Shown here in pieces: positions 43,902 through 62,636 of a DNA stretch of 64,000 nucleotides. Each line of letters begins with the position of its first letter. Within the stretch, counting starts at the first letter, position 1. The stretch is taken from assembly GCF_964340395.1 (NCBI RefSeq), contig NC_135570.1, positions 17,075,322-17,139,321 on the forward strand, written 5' to 3'. Source of the stretch: Glandiceps talaboti. Lineage: Eukaryota; Hemichordata; Enteropneusta; Spengelidae. Below the pieces are notes generated by a model. It was not told the DNA's origin. It searched no databases and saw nothing but the letters and a program-made list of their open reading frames with translations. Both the position numbers and the translations under genes were made by a program.

Positions 43902-44995
43902 TGGGGTGGGGTGGGGTGGGTGGTTAAAACTGCAACTATTCTAAAAGTAGTCGGGAGGGTGGGGTGGGCGGTTAAAACTGCAACTGTTCTAAAAGTAGTC
44001 GGGAGGGTGGGGTGGGCGGTTAAAACTGCAACTGTTCTAAAAGTAGTCGGGAGGGTGGGGTGGGCGGTTAAAACTGCAACTGTTCTAAAAGTAGTCGGGA
44101 GGGTGGGGTGGGCGGTTAAAACTGCAACTGTTCTAAAAGTAGTCGGGAGGGTGGGGTGGGCGGTTAAAACTGCAACTGTTCTAAAAGTAGTCGGGAGGGT
44201 GGGGTGGGCGGTTAAAACTGCAACTGTTCTAAAAGTAGTCGGGAGGGTGGGGTGGGCGGTTAAAACTGCAACTGTTCTAAAAGTAGTCGGGAGGGTGGGG
44301 TGGGCGGTTAAAACTGCAACTGTTCTAAAAGTAGTCGGGAGGGTGGGGTGGGCGGTTAAAACTGCAACTGTTCTAAAAGTAGTCCGGAGGGTGGGGTGGG
44401 CGGTTAAAACTGCAACTGTTCTAAAAGTAGTCGGGAGGGTGGGGTGGGCGGTTAAAACTGCAACTGTTCTAAAAGTAGTCGGGAGGGTGGGGTGGGCGGT
44501 TAAAACTGCAACTGTTCTAAAAGTAGTCGGGAGGGTGGGGTGGGCGGTTAAAACTGCAACTGTTCTAAAAGTAGTCGGGAGGGTGGGGTGGGCGGTTAAA
44601 ACTGCAACTGTTCTAAAAGTAGTCGGGAGGGTGGGGTGGGCGGTTAAAACTGCAACTGTTCTAAAAGTAGTCCGGAGGGTGGGGTGGGCGGTTAAAACTG
44701 CAACTGTTCTAAAAGTAGTCGGGAGGGTGGGGTGGGCGGTTAAAACTGCAACTGTTCTAAAAGTAGTCGGGAGGGTGGGGTGGGCGGTTAAAACTGCAAC
44801 TGTTCTAAAAGTAGTCGGGAGGGTGGGGTGGGCGGTTGAAACTGCAACTGTTCTAAAAGTAGTCGGGAGGGTGGGGTGGGCGGTTAAAACTGCAACTGTT
44901 CTAAAAGTAGTCGCGAGGGTGGGGTGCAACTATTCTGAAAGTAGTCGGGAGGGTGGGGTGGGCAGTTAAAACTGCAACTGTTGTAAAAGTAGTCG
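43902..44995. repeat. 48-bp G-rich minisatellite, about 23 copies
   Basis: The unit contains ggtggggtgggcggttaaaa and ctgcaactgttctaaaagta, ending gtcgggag. With 48 divisible by three and no stops, frames of more than 350 residues are open on both strands; neither has a leader, splice signals or non-repeat content. The gggtggggtgggcgg core could form G-quadruplexes on the + strand. Confidence 0.95.
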
Positions 44996-45476
44996 TGTAA
45001 GCCTTAGTCTGTAAGGGTGTTAACCCATGTAAGCCTTAGTCTGTAAGGGTGTTAACCCGTGTAAGCCTTAGTCTGTAAGGGTGTTAACCCGTGTAAGCCT
45101 TAGTCTGTAAGGGTGTTAACCCGTGTAAGCCTTAGTCTGTAAGGGTGTTAACCCGTGTAAGCCTTAGTCTGTAAGGGTGTTAACCCGTGTAAGCCTTAGT
45201 CTGTAAGGGTGTTAACCCGTGTAAGCCTTAGTCTGTAAGGGTGTTAACCCGTGTAAGCATTAGTCTGTAAGGGTGTTAACCCATGTAAGCCTTAGTCTGT
45301 AAGGGTGTTAACCCGTGTAAGCCTTAGTCTGTAAGGGTGTTAACCCGTGTAAGCCTTAGTCTGTAAGGGTGTTAACCCGTATAAGCATTAGTCTGTAAGG
45401 GTGTTAACCCATGTAAGCCTTAGTCTGTAAGGGTGTTAACCCATGTAAGCTTTAGTCTGTAAGGGTGTTAACCCGA
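44996..45476. repeat. 32-bp minisatellite, 15 copies
   Basis: The unit contains gtaagccttagtctgtaagg and gtgttaacccgt. Begins directly where the 48-bp array ends. Confidence 0.95.
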
Positions 45477-45499
45477 GTAAATACGGTACTTGGTCAATT

Positions 45500-45970
45500 T
45501 GACCTTGAAATTCAAAGTCTCATGAATTTGTACCATTATACCATGCACAAGCCAAGTTATTATCTTTGAACATAAAATATGGAATATATACCCTGGTTGT
45601 TCTACATCACTGGTTCTGTGGTGCTCAAAATAAGAGTCAAAGCGTTCTAAATCACCATTAGTTTTCCCAATTTTTGCATGAACTATGTGATTGAGGAGGT
45701 ATAATTAGATTATTCCCAAATATTTTTCTTCATTCAGTCACAAAATTATCATGACCCTAAGGGGTTTGTCACTACAAGTCTAGTGACAAGGCCAAAACGA
45801 TATGAAAGAATTCTAAGTTAAAGATTGATGAATAATATTATTATGTAGCTTGCCTTGAAATCTAAGTAAAAAGTATAAATTGCTTTATTATGAAAATTGC
45901 CTTGCTTTGTAAATCTTACCCCTTAGGTGACTCGTAGTGACAAGGCCCCTTAGGTGACTCGTAAGAGACT
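45500..45970 (-). repeat. Dispersed element related to 19.8-20.3 kb, inverted
   Basis: Inverted relatives of the 20.1-20.3 kb words are seen (actggttctgtggtgctcaa versus a cagaaccagt flank; tatggaatatata versus tatattccata), plus cctaaggggtttgtcact and ccttaggtgactcgta words of the 45-bp repeat. Confidence 0.6.
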
Positions 45971-46159
45971 ATTGGGTGAATACTATATCTTTTGAGCATT
46001 TCTTTTTTACTATGAAAATAATTCTCAAAGGAAAAATGAAAGACTCCCCTCAACCACATCCATACCCACCTGATATCAGCAAAATAAAAACCACTAGAAA
46101 GTATACAGTCCAAGTGAAGTTTTCATGATTTTCATTACAAAGACTGTTAAAGCGGAGTG

Positions 46160-46180
46160 TTGGGTATAAAAGGCCCCCTA
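46160..46180 (+). promoter_or_regulatory. Candidate TATA box (gggtataaaaggcc)
   Basis: A consensus TATAAAA flanked by G/C-rich sequence (46165-46171) in otherwise unique DNA. No downstream ORF or exon was recognised, so the transcript, if any, is unknown. Confidence 0.25.
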
Positions 46181-46795
46181 ACTTCGCGGGGGTTATTGTC
46201 AAATTTGAATGCAGACTGTTAACAACGTCTTGATTCCTCTCTTAAAAGCCGTGATAACAATTAGCAGCTGGTGATTTTCGTAATAAATTTGGTATGTGTA
46301 GACTAGTGAATGTCTGTTGAATGCGGGTTTGGTCACAGAAAGGTGATATTTAAACATGGTAGAGACAATTTCGTACAAAACACGGTCAAACTGGGTCTGT
46401 TCGTTACTACTGAAAAGCCGTTACTTTTCAAACCTGGGATTAAAACGCCTGCCAATCACACTTGTTCAAATACGGGTACGTAAATCCACGAAAGTTTGTG
46501 TAGCAATCAACGTTATCTTGAAGTAAACATGATTAGTAATTAGTACCTCTCCATGCCCAAGCATAACGGTACATGCAAGTTTGCTTTCATGAAACATTGA
46601 GTTCACATTTACGACGTCTATGCATAAAGTAGCGGTGCTGAAACGAAATATTTCAAAAACATGAATAGCGAACACTACTACAAGTCGCTACGATTGTAGG
46701 CCTATAGAGTTGATTGTAATGTTCAAGGAAACACTATTTTTTCAACAGGATTTTTGTTGATAGTGTTCACACTGAGCCGTGTACTTCCCTGATAC

Positions 46796-46914
46796 TAGTC
46801 CTGCTTACATGACGGTGCACGAGTCTGTATTACTGACTTGACTCTAAACACCAGGAAGGGGAGGGACAATTGTCAGAATCGAGTCCCGAATTCCGCCGTA
46901 TGCAAGCAGGACTA
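46796..46914. mobile_element. 119-bp MITE with perfect 9-bp TSD
   Basis: The ends are tagtcctgcttacat and, inverted, atgcaagcaggacta. The element is flanked by perfect nonamers ccctgatac at 46787-46795 and 46915-46923. The 9-bp duplication suggests mobilisation by a Mutator-like transposase. Confidence 0.85.
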
Positions 46915-48232
46915 CCCTGATACATAACGTGCAGGTAGCGGTCGTTTCTTTATGCCCCACGTCTATCCATGAGGGGCCAATACTTTTTATACCGGATTTT
47001 ACGGAGAAAGATATTGTGATTGCGTGCTGGTTGACATGTGCCGAACCAACTACATGCCTGTGAACTTGTTGTATATTGGTGGTGTTAAAGAATCTGTCGA
47101 GATGATTATAGTTAGAGCGCCACCAACGGCCATTTTACAATCAAGGCGCGCAAACAAATAAAATATCTATACAGATATGAAGAAGCCGTCAAAATGGTAA
47201 TTTAGTTATGAATTCATACTTCAATTGCAGCACTTCAAGCTTCAACCAAATTGTCATAGCGTAAACGTTACCGTTTTCGGTGTTTGTTGATGTTTTATTA
47301 TTTAATTACCCTAAAACGTTCTAAATCCACATATATGGTGGTTTTCTTAAATGTATCTCTTTGGCAACACTACCATATCCTACTTACGTAAATAAAAACG
47401 TTTTCGGTTATTTCAATAAGGTTTCTGCAATAATACATAGTACATATTGGAAAACAATTACTAATACTTCTCAAAGTTCAGTGTTCTGAGTGTTCAAAGA
47501 TTAACGGCTCAAAGATTGTCCCCTTTTTTTGGTGTTTGCAACTTTTTCTGGCACAGATATATGTCCTCAAACAATTACAGATTAGCAAATAAGCGATGTG
47601 CTATTGCCTGTAATATCGCAATAGAGAAATATTAAATGTTTCATATGCCCTATGACCATTTTGCTGACGTGGAGAGCACGTCTTGGGTAGTTTAGAAACG
47701 ACGTGATATTATCATTACTTATCAACGTGATGGTTTCCATCGATAGCACGGCCATTACGGAGAAGCATCTTCCCTCACGGGCGAAGCGATGATTAAATAG
47801 ACCACATCGGTGAACAGTAGTCTAGTATGGGACATACTGAACGGCTTCCCATATTCCATAGTATTGTATCATAGTGTGGTTTTATGTACTCTGTACGGTC
47901 CGACTCCAAGAACCACCCTATAGATTCATCCGGAGTTCGTTCTCGGAGCACATGTTTTTAGAGAGTGATTACCATAGAAAATCGAAAGTCTAGAAAAATG
48001 AAATTAAACCACTGTATAGAGTATTGTTGCATATAAATGTTTTCTTCTTGGAAGTGCAAACTATGTACTTGTATACGGTGTGCGGGAGAATGACTGATAT
48101 GTTCAAGTACATGTATTTACATTTATAACGTATTTACATGTAGAGTGTATGCAAATTTGGAAAAGACACACTGTAATGGGATACTGACGCTAATTTTGGC
48201 AGGAATGTATTAACCATAACAAAGCGGATATG

Positions 48233-48847
48233 TATGGGAAGCCGTTCAGGCCAAAAATATTTTTTTATTTCAGCTGTAGTATTTTATATTTTTCGTACTT
48301 ACAAACTAATTTTAAGAGTTTATGTACTTTTATTCCATGTTCACATTATTTTAATTGAAATAAGTTTTCATTTATTTGAGAATATTGTTTTACTTTTCGT
48401 CAAACCAGAATTTTTTTAAGGATTATATATAATTGAAAGTCAAAATATATTTTTTGTTAAAGTTTTTTATTTTATTTTTTAAATTATTAAAAAAAAATGT
48501 TCAACTTTTATTTTTCCTTCCCAACTTTTTTTTTTTTGGCCGAGTCTGCTGACAAAGTTGGGAAGAAAAAAAAAAGTTGAAATTTTTTTTTTTAGATTTA
48601 AAAAATGAAATAAAATAACTTTAACAAAAATATATTTTGACTTTCAATTATATATAATCCTTAAAATAATTCTGGTTTGACGAAAAATAAAACAATATTC
48701 TCAAATAAATGAAAACTTATTTCAATTAAAATAATGTGAACATGAAATAAAAGTACATAAACTGTTAAAATTAGTTTGTAAGTACGAAAAATATAAAATA
48801 CTATAGCAAAAATAAAAAAATATTTTTGGCCTGAACGGCTTCCCATA
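48233..48847. mobile_element. 615-bp palindromic element
   Basis: The two arms (about 48233-48530 and 48545-48847) are near-perfect inverted copies, from tatgggaagccgttcaggcc at the left end to its inverse at the right. Flanking gatatg hexamers (48227-48232 and 48848-48853) may be the target duplication. Arms give near-identical 61-residue shadow frames on opposite strands. Confidence 0.8.
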
Positions 48848-48899
48848 GATATGTCCTATAAAATTTACTGGGTACGGGGTAGACCATTCGATATCCTGG

Positions 48900-48922
48900 G
48901 GGGGGGGGGGGGGGGGGGGGGC
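48900..48922. repeat. Poly(G) tract of about 22 nt
   Basis: The longest of several G-runs; shorter ones are at about 49308, 49464, 49961 and 58510, and a C-run at about 50937. Length in the assembly may be unreliable. Confidence 0.9.
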
Positions 48923-49319
48923 TTGGAAGATTGGTGGAGAGTCGTTATTTTTTTTTCACACCTGCTTGCCTGAGAATTATTTTTTTCCTCCTTCGCAACT
49001 TTTTTTTTCTTTGCTTCTTTGAGATATCCGGATTTTTTTTTACATCAATGTTGAACACCTACTTTTGTTGCCACAATTTTCTGTTTGGTTTTCGCACAGG
49101 ATAATATAGAGAGTAAAAAGATGCTGTTCTATCACAAACAAATTTTATTTAGAAAACTACATATTTCATACATGTTTGATTTTCAATTAAATAAACATCA
49201 TTGACAGTTTTTTATGCCATGGTATGATGACACACTGACAACACAAATCGGAAACTTGATTGGTGAGCTCAGACATTCAGATAAACAACAGTCAGTTTCT
49301 CCAGCCTGGGGGGGGGGGG

Positions 49320-50110
49320 GGTGTCAGTGTTTTTTTCTATTGGGCCGACAAAAGGTCACTGACCCCCTGAATAAAGTTTCATAGCATCTGACAGTAAGCT
49401 GTAGAGGGAAGAGCTTTGAAACTGGGATATGTCCACCTCTTATGTGAGCGTGTGTGTGTGAATGGGGGGGGGGGGGGGTTCTACGGGGTTTCCCCCTAGA
49501 AGCCCTGGAGGATTTTTACTTCTAAAGGCAATGTTTAGGTTATTCACAGACACTTTCAGACAATAATTTACAAACTTTACAAGGCAGCTCTAACATTTAA
49601 AAAACAACTACATAAGGTTGAAACATTTTTTAAATAAAGTTTCACAGCATCTTGACACTAAGAGGTGGAGGAAAGAACTTTGATTTGAGACTGGAACATG
49701 TCTATCTCTTATGGGGGAGGTGGTTCTAGGGGGTGTCCCCCTAGAAGCCCTAGAGGATTTTTTACTCTTAAAGCCAATTTTCAGGCTATTAACAGACACT
49801 TTCAGACAATAATTTGCAAGCTTTACAAGACAGCTCTAACAATTGCAAAAAGCAACTACACACGGTTGAAACATTTTTGAAATAAAGTGTCATACCATCT
49901 TGACAGTAAGAGGTGGAGTAAAGAACTTTGATTTGAGGCATGGACATGTCTACCTCTTATGGGGGGGGGGGGGTCCTAGGGGATCTCCCCTAGAAGCTTT
50001 TGAATTTTTTTTTTTTACCAATTTTGGTGAATCTTATTGTTGGTTTAACGAATGAGTGGCCTCTTGGGTGATGGAGTCCAAGGGGTTCCCCCGGTAGATC
50101 TGCAGTTTTT
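49320..50110. repeat. Degenerate tandem repeat, about 265-bp units, 3 copies
   Basis: Blocks starting near 49430, 49690 and 49930 each contain acctcttatgggg, a G-run, ccccctagaagccct and, before them, ttgaaacattttt with cagacactttcagacaataa. Non-coding. Confidence 0.65.
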
Positions 50111-51059
50111 TTTGTTTCTATTTAGGCAATTTTTAGATTATTCATAGCCTCTGAGATATATATTGCCAAGCATTGAAAAGCTTAAGTAAAGATAACTTTT
50201 TGAATAAGTTTTCCATGTTATAAAAGTGGGCCTGTAACATTGGTATAGGGGCATTGATATTGCATGTATAGTAAACAGCACTTTAGGAGGTCATCCCTAG
50301 TGTGCAATAGAAACTTGAATTTGAGTTGTGGTGTCGATACATGTAGTGTCCGAAATAGGAAGTATATTCATCCCTTCTGACAAATTCATACTGAAGAGAC
50401 TAGAACAATTTAGGTTAAGTTCGTTTATAAACTATCTAATAGTATGAAGATTACGATAACAAAACCTTCAAGTTCACTTTTGCCCCCAAAGTGCAGATAA
50501 GTGAAGCACTGATTGTGAAACAGCCAAACACGTACATAGCATGTTCTGTAACTAGTGTGGTAGCTAGGTAATACATGTATTATATGTATAATTTTATGTA
50601 TAGTTATGTTTGAAACCCTTACATGAAGTAATATTTAAACAATTTATGAAAGAAACAGAGACAAGAACAAATATATATATGTACCACAGGCTAACAAAAC
50701 TGACTGGTCCCTGACATGTGTTTGAAAATGTTTGCCATGATTTGACAAGTGTCCTGGTTGGAGAGGTACGAGCAGGTTGAATAGTATACTCGAACCTGTG
50801 TATCATTTCCGGTTCCCTGCCAAGACATTTTTTTAGCAGCAGTGGTCCATCTTTTTTTTTCCATCACCCACTCATATCCGGATTTTTTTCAAGCAACTCC
50901 GTTTGGCATCTTTTTCCCCCAAAATCTTCCAAGGCCCCCCCCCCCCCAGGATATCAAATAGTCCACCCCTAACCTCCCCCACCCCATGTACACACCATGT
51001 AAAACGTGTTCCCCACAGTGCCACCACAGTTGACCTAATTTCGTTTATCGGTGAAAATA

Positions 51060-52400
51060 TTGTACTAGGCCTAATAGGTGAATAGTGTGCACACTCAATG
51101 GTTTGCTAGAAAAGTGAATTTCATTTGTGTATGAAATAGTAAAATTTCCCAGAATGCACCACATCTTTCTGTGTCTGCTTGGTATGAAAGACAAAATTTA
51201 TCAAAAGTGAAATATATCATGTTATAGCTTATATATAGCTTTATTAAGTCTTCTATACGAATAGTGTGCACACTCAATTGTTTGCAAGAAAACACACATG
51301 AAGTTTCACCAAATTAGTAAATATTGCTATAATTTCCTAAATAAAAGCGTGTCTGCTTGGTATAAAAGACGAAATTTATTTAAAGTCACCTATATCATAA
51401 TATGATAGCTGATATAATATTGTACTAGGCCTTATAGGTGATTAGTGTGCACACTCAATGGTTTGCTAGAAAAGTGGGTTTGATTTGTGTATGAAATAGT
51501 GAAATTTCCCAGAATGCACCACATCTTTCTGTGTCTGCTGGGTATATAGCTTATATATAACTGTATTAAGCTTACTATATGAATAGTGTGCACACTCAAT
51601 TGTTCGCAAGAAAACGCATGTGCAATTTCAGCAAAATTTGTAAATATTCCTATTATTGTATAAATAAAAGTGTGTCTGCTGGGTATGAAACACGAAATTT
51701 ATATAAAGTCACATATATCATTTAATAGCTCATATAGTAGTGTACTTGGCCTAATACGTGAATAGTGTGCACACTGAATGGTTTGCTAGAAAAGTGAATT
51801 TCATTTGTGTATGAAATAGTGAAATTTCCCATAATGCATCACATCTTTCTGTGTCTGCTGGGTATCAACGATGAAATTTATCAAAAGTGAAATATATCAT
51901 GTCATAGCTTATATATAACTGTATTAAGCCTACTATATGAATAATGTGCACACTCAATTGTTTGCAAGAAAACACGTGCAGTTTCGTCAAAACTTGTAAA
52001 TATTGCTATAATTGTATAAATAAAAGTGTGTCTGCTGGGTATGAAAGACAAAATTTATATAAAGTCACATATATCATGTAATAGCTGATATGATATTGTA
52101 CTAGGCCTAATAGGTGAATAGTGTGCACACTCAATTGTTTGCAAGAAAATGCACGTGTAGTTTCATCAAAATTTGTAAATATTCCTATAATTTCCTAAAT
52201 AAAAGTGTGTCTGCTGGGTATGAAAGACGAAATTTATATAAAGTCACATATATTCTTTAATAGCTCATATAGTAGTGTACTAGGCCTAATACGTGAATAG
52301 TGTGCACACTCAATGGTTTCTGAGAAAAGTGAATTTCAATTGTGTATGAAATAGTGAAATTTCCCATAATGCACCCCATCTTTCCATGAATTAGTAACAT
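51060..52400. repeat. About 179-bp satellite, 7-8 monomers in an alternating A/B pattern
   Basis: The landmark gtgtgcacactcaat occurs at 51085, 51264, 51445, 51586, 51765, 51944 (variant), 52121 and 52300. Spacings are 179, 181, 141, 179, 179, 177 and 179 bp. Alternate monomers carry either ggtttgctagaaaagtg or tgtttgcaagaaaa, so the higher-order unit is about 358 bp. Confidence 0.9.
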
Positions 52401-52731
52401 TCCCATTATTATAGTGAACTCTTTGAAGGGTGTAAAAGACAATATTTAAGTACAACCAATTTTAATAATACAAATTTCATAGAGCTGTATTTTGAAGCAT
52501 GGTGAATACACAGTACTCTTGCATGGGGAGAAAATAATTGTTTGGTTAATACTTACAACATGTAAATATCACATTGCATAGGAATATTTTTTTTAAAAAG
52601 TTACTTCAGGTTTTCATTTAGGTCTTATATTATGGTACTTCTATGATTTATCACCTCTGAAAGTCTGTGAAACTGATAAAGAAAGGTAAAGTCCTTGTTT
52701 CTTGCTATACAGTAATTTGACAGTAAGCTAG

Positions 52732-53246
52732 ACGAGTGTGAAGCCACCATCATATTCATATTCATATTCAGTTTCAAACGTTCACCTCTAGGCTCAATCT
52801 GAATATGATGATGGCTTCACACGTTCATCATCAGATTCGAAGTCTTCCGAATGGGCACGAACGCGAGTTCGTCAAATCACACAAATCCTTCATTGGCGGT
52901 TTGAAATCATGCGATTGTGATTACTTCTCACTTGAATTGCATGGATTTGCATGCTTCCTTTTTATTTTTGCCAGAGTATCCAATTTGCGCAGCGTGATAC
53001 TTTTGTCGTGGACCATAATATGGAGCATGCAAATCCATGCAATTCAAGTGAAAGTAATCACAATCGCACGATTTCAACCTGCCAATGACGGTTTTACGTG
53101 ATTTGACGAACTCGCGTTCGTACCCATTCGGAAGACTTCGAATCTGATGATGAACGTGTGAAGCCATCATCATATTCAGATTGAGCCTAGAGGTGAACGT
53201 TTGAAACTGAATATGAATATGAATATGATGGTGGCTTCACACTCGT
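52732..53246 (+). mobile_element. 515-bp foldback element, copy 1, 9-bp TSD
   Basis: The ends are acgagtgtgaagccaccatc and its inverse. The arms are long near-perfect inverted repeats around an asymmetric centre (about 52955-53030). It is flanked by perfect nonamers gtaagctag at 52723-52731 and 53247-53255. It has no transposase; the 98- and 81-residue frames are arm artefacts. A 9-bp duplication with very long inverted arms fits a Mutator-like foldback element. Confidence 0.9.
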
Positions 53247-53609
53247 GTAAGCTAGAGGGTTCGATGTTCAAGGTCAAAGGTCATTTCTGCCTGCTTCCAT
53301 TGTTTGCTGCCTGTGTCTGCCTGCTTCAACTTAGTCTGATATTACTATCTCATGGTTCTCCTAAAACGACGAACCCGGAGAAATACCCAGAAGAATCGTA
53401 GATAGTTAACTCTTTTTGTACTTTTATTATCATGAACTAGTGTAAAAATGGTTGTCCTCCGTTCATGACAGTAATGAATCAAACAATAAATGCCAGTTTA
53501 GTAAAATCCAAACATGAAAACGAACTGACCTCACTTTTGAAAGAATCAATGACCTTTGACATCATTGACAGTGTAGAACGATGACGTAGTAGTGATCGCT
53601 CAACAAGGC

Positions 53610-54124
53610 ACGAGTGTGAAGCCACCATCATATTCATATTCATATTCAGTTTCAAACGTTCACCTCTAGGCTCAATCTGAATATGATGATGGCTTCACAC
53701 GTTCATCATCAGATTCGAAGTCTTCCGAATGGGTACGAACGCGAGTTCGTCAAATCACGTAAAACCGTCATTGGCAGGTTGAAATCGTGCGATTGTGATT
53801 ACTTTCACTTGAATTGCATGGATTTGCATGCTCCATATTATGGTCCACGACAAAAGTATCACGCTGCGCAAATTGGATACTCTGGCAAAAATAAAAAGGA
53901 AGCATGCAAATCCATGCAATTCAAGTGAGAAGTAATCACAATCGCATGATTTCAAACCGCCAATGAAGGATTTGTGTGATTTGACGAACTCGCGTTCGTG
54001 CCCATTCGGAAGACTTCGAATCTGATGATGAACGTGTGAAGCCATCATCATATTCAGATTGAGCCTAGAGGTGAACGTTTGAAACTGAATATGAATATGA
54101 ATATGATGGTGGCTTCACACTCGT
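53610..54124 (-). mobile_element. 515-bp foldback element, copy 2, 9-bp TSD, opposite orientation
   Basis: Same length and sequence as 52732-53246 but reversed, as shown by the centre and by identical shadow frames on the other strand. It has its own perfect nonamer duplication caacaaggc (53601-53609 and 54125-54133), so it inserted independently. It ends 141 bp before the ETNPPL-like ATG. Confidence 0.9.
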
Positions 54125-54133
54125 CAACAAGGC

Positions 54134-54265
54134 TACTATTACTAAACGAACGAACGGCCTGTCGCGTCGCAGCAGTTCGTCAAAGTTTGAGTATTACCGG
54201 CGAAACTTCACATTTCTATTTACCATATTCTTAAAGGTAGTTGTAGCTTTTGAAAACATCTACAC
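54134..54265 (+). promoter_or_regulatory. ETNPPL-like 5' flank, compressed by a transposon insertion
   Basis: Only 132 bp separate the target-site duplication of the 515-bp foldback element (ends 54133) from the ATG. The stretch has several CG dinucleotides, a change from the AT-rich surroundings, and no clear TATA box. It probably holds part of the 5' UTR and core promoter, or there is an upstream non-coding exon beyond the insertion. Inference only. Confidence 0.35.
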
Positions 54266-61739
<7,474 letters not shown>

Positions 61740-61747
61740 TATAAGTG

Positions 61748-61972
61748 CATCGGCGCAAACCACAACCATTTAACGGTACCGTTCTTATTCTCATTCAAAT
61801 ACAATCTCAGTACTTGTGGCATACATGTAGCTAATTTATTCATTTTGTACGTAAACACTACTACCTATCAGATTGCCCCTTGCATGATGTCATTGCTTAT
61901 GAATATGTATTACATATACTTGAGGTAGAAATACCATACTTGAAGAAGTAATAGCTCTGGTTTGCGAGAATG
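61748..61972. mobile_element. 225-bp hAT-like MITE with 8-bp TSD
   Basis: The ends are catcggcgcaaaccacaa and, inverted, ctctggtttgcgagaatg. It is flanked by perfect octamers tataagtg at 61740-61747 and 61973-61980. The interior matches the two ends of the larger element at 62637-63881, so it looks like an internally deleted derivative of that family. Confidence 0.85.
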
Positions 61973-62636
61973 TATAAGTGTGACATAGCCCTACATACAT
62001 GTATATGTAGACTAACATGACATATGGTTGGTGTATATCTGTGCTTAAGTCATGGCCTTACATTTTTGCCCCATTCTCAGCAACAGGTTGGACAAGCAGG
62101 TGCAAACAACCATATAATATGATATTCCAAAACATGGCCCAATTTATGTTGATACAGAGATAAGATATGAATGACTGATGATTCAGTTGTAGGAGTGTAC
62201 GCTTTCAATTGAAGTTGAAGTTGAAGGGAACACTGATATCATTGAGGCTACAAAAATTCTATTGTACAGCAAGTGCTGATCAGATAGGTATTTGTGTGAC
62301 AAAGAGACAAAACCTTGAACAAAATCCAGGCAGTAACTGGACATAAACATTCTGGAAAAGTAAATTTCACTTCAGAGTCAACAATTTTGAGAGACTGAAA
62401 TATTTGTAGAATATAAGTTAATGAAAGCTGGGCAAAATTCAGACACTAATGGTGAAAAGGCAATGCCATGTAGGCAAGTCAAATGTAAAATGCAGCTGTA
62501 AACATATCCACAATATGTTAATCCCAGGTGATTAATTAATTTGACAAATATACAGTACTGACGTAGGCAGAGCTAGCTACCAGTATGGTTGCCAATAGCA
62601 CCTTGATGTCCTAATCTTGAATGATTAGAGTAACAG

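Larger units (their letters stand above)
45980..48230. other. Mostly unique intergenic DNA
   Basis: Apart from the small element at 46796-46914 and a solitary element end at about 47839-47854, nothing was recognised. CG dinucleotides are commoner here than in the flanking repeats. A TATA-like motif is at 46164-46171. Confidence 0.5.

Noticed and set aside
43838-44969. Two overlapping ORFs of over 350 residues on opposite strands
   Set aside because: Both are translations of the same 48-bp minisatellite (16 residues per unit). Openness on both strands at once is expected for such an array and there is no flanking gene structure.
48234-48846. Two similar 61-residue ORFs on opposite strands
   Set aside because: They are the two arms of the 615-bp palindrome; hydrophobic AT-rich composition, no conserved motif.
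52805-54051. Identical 98- and 81-residue ORFs (MMMASHVHHQ...)
   Set aside because: They lie in the inverted arms of the two 515-bp foldback elements, occur on both strands, and match no transposase pattern.
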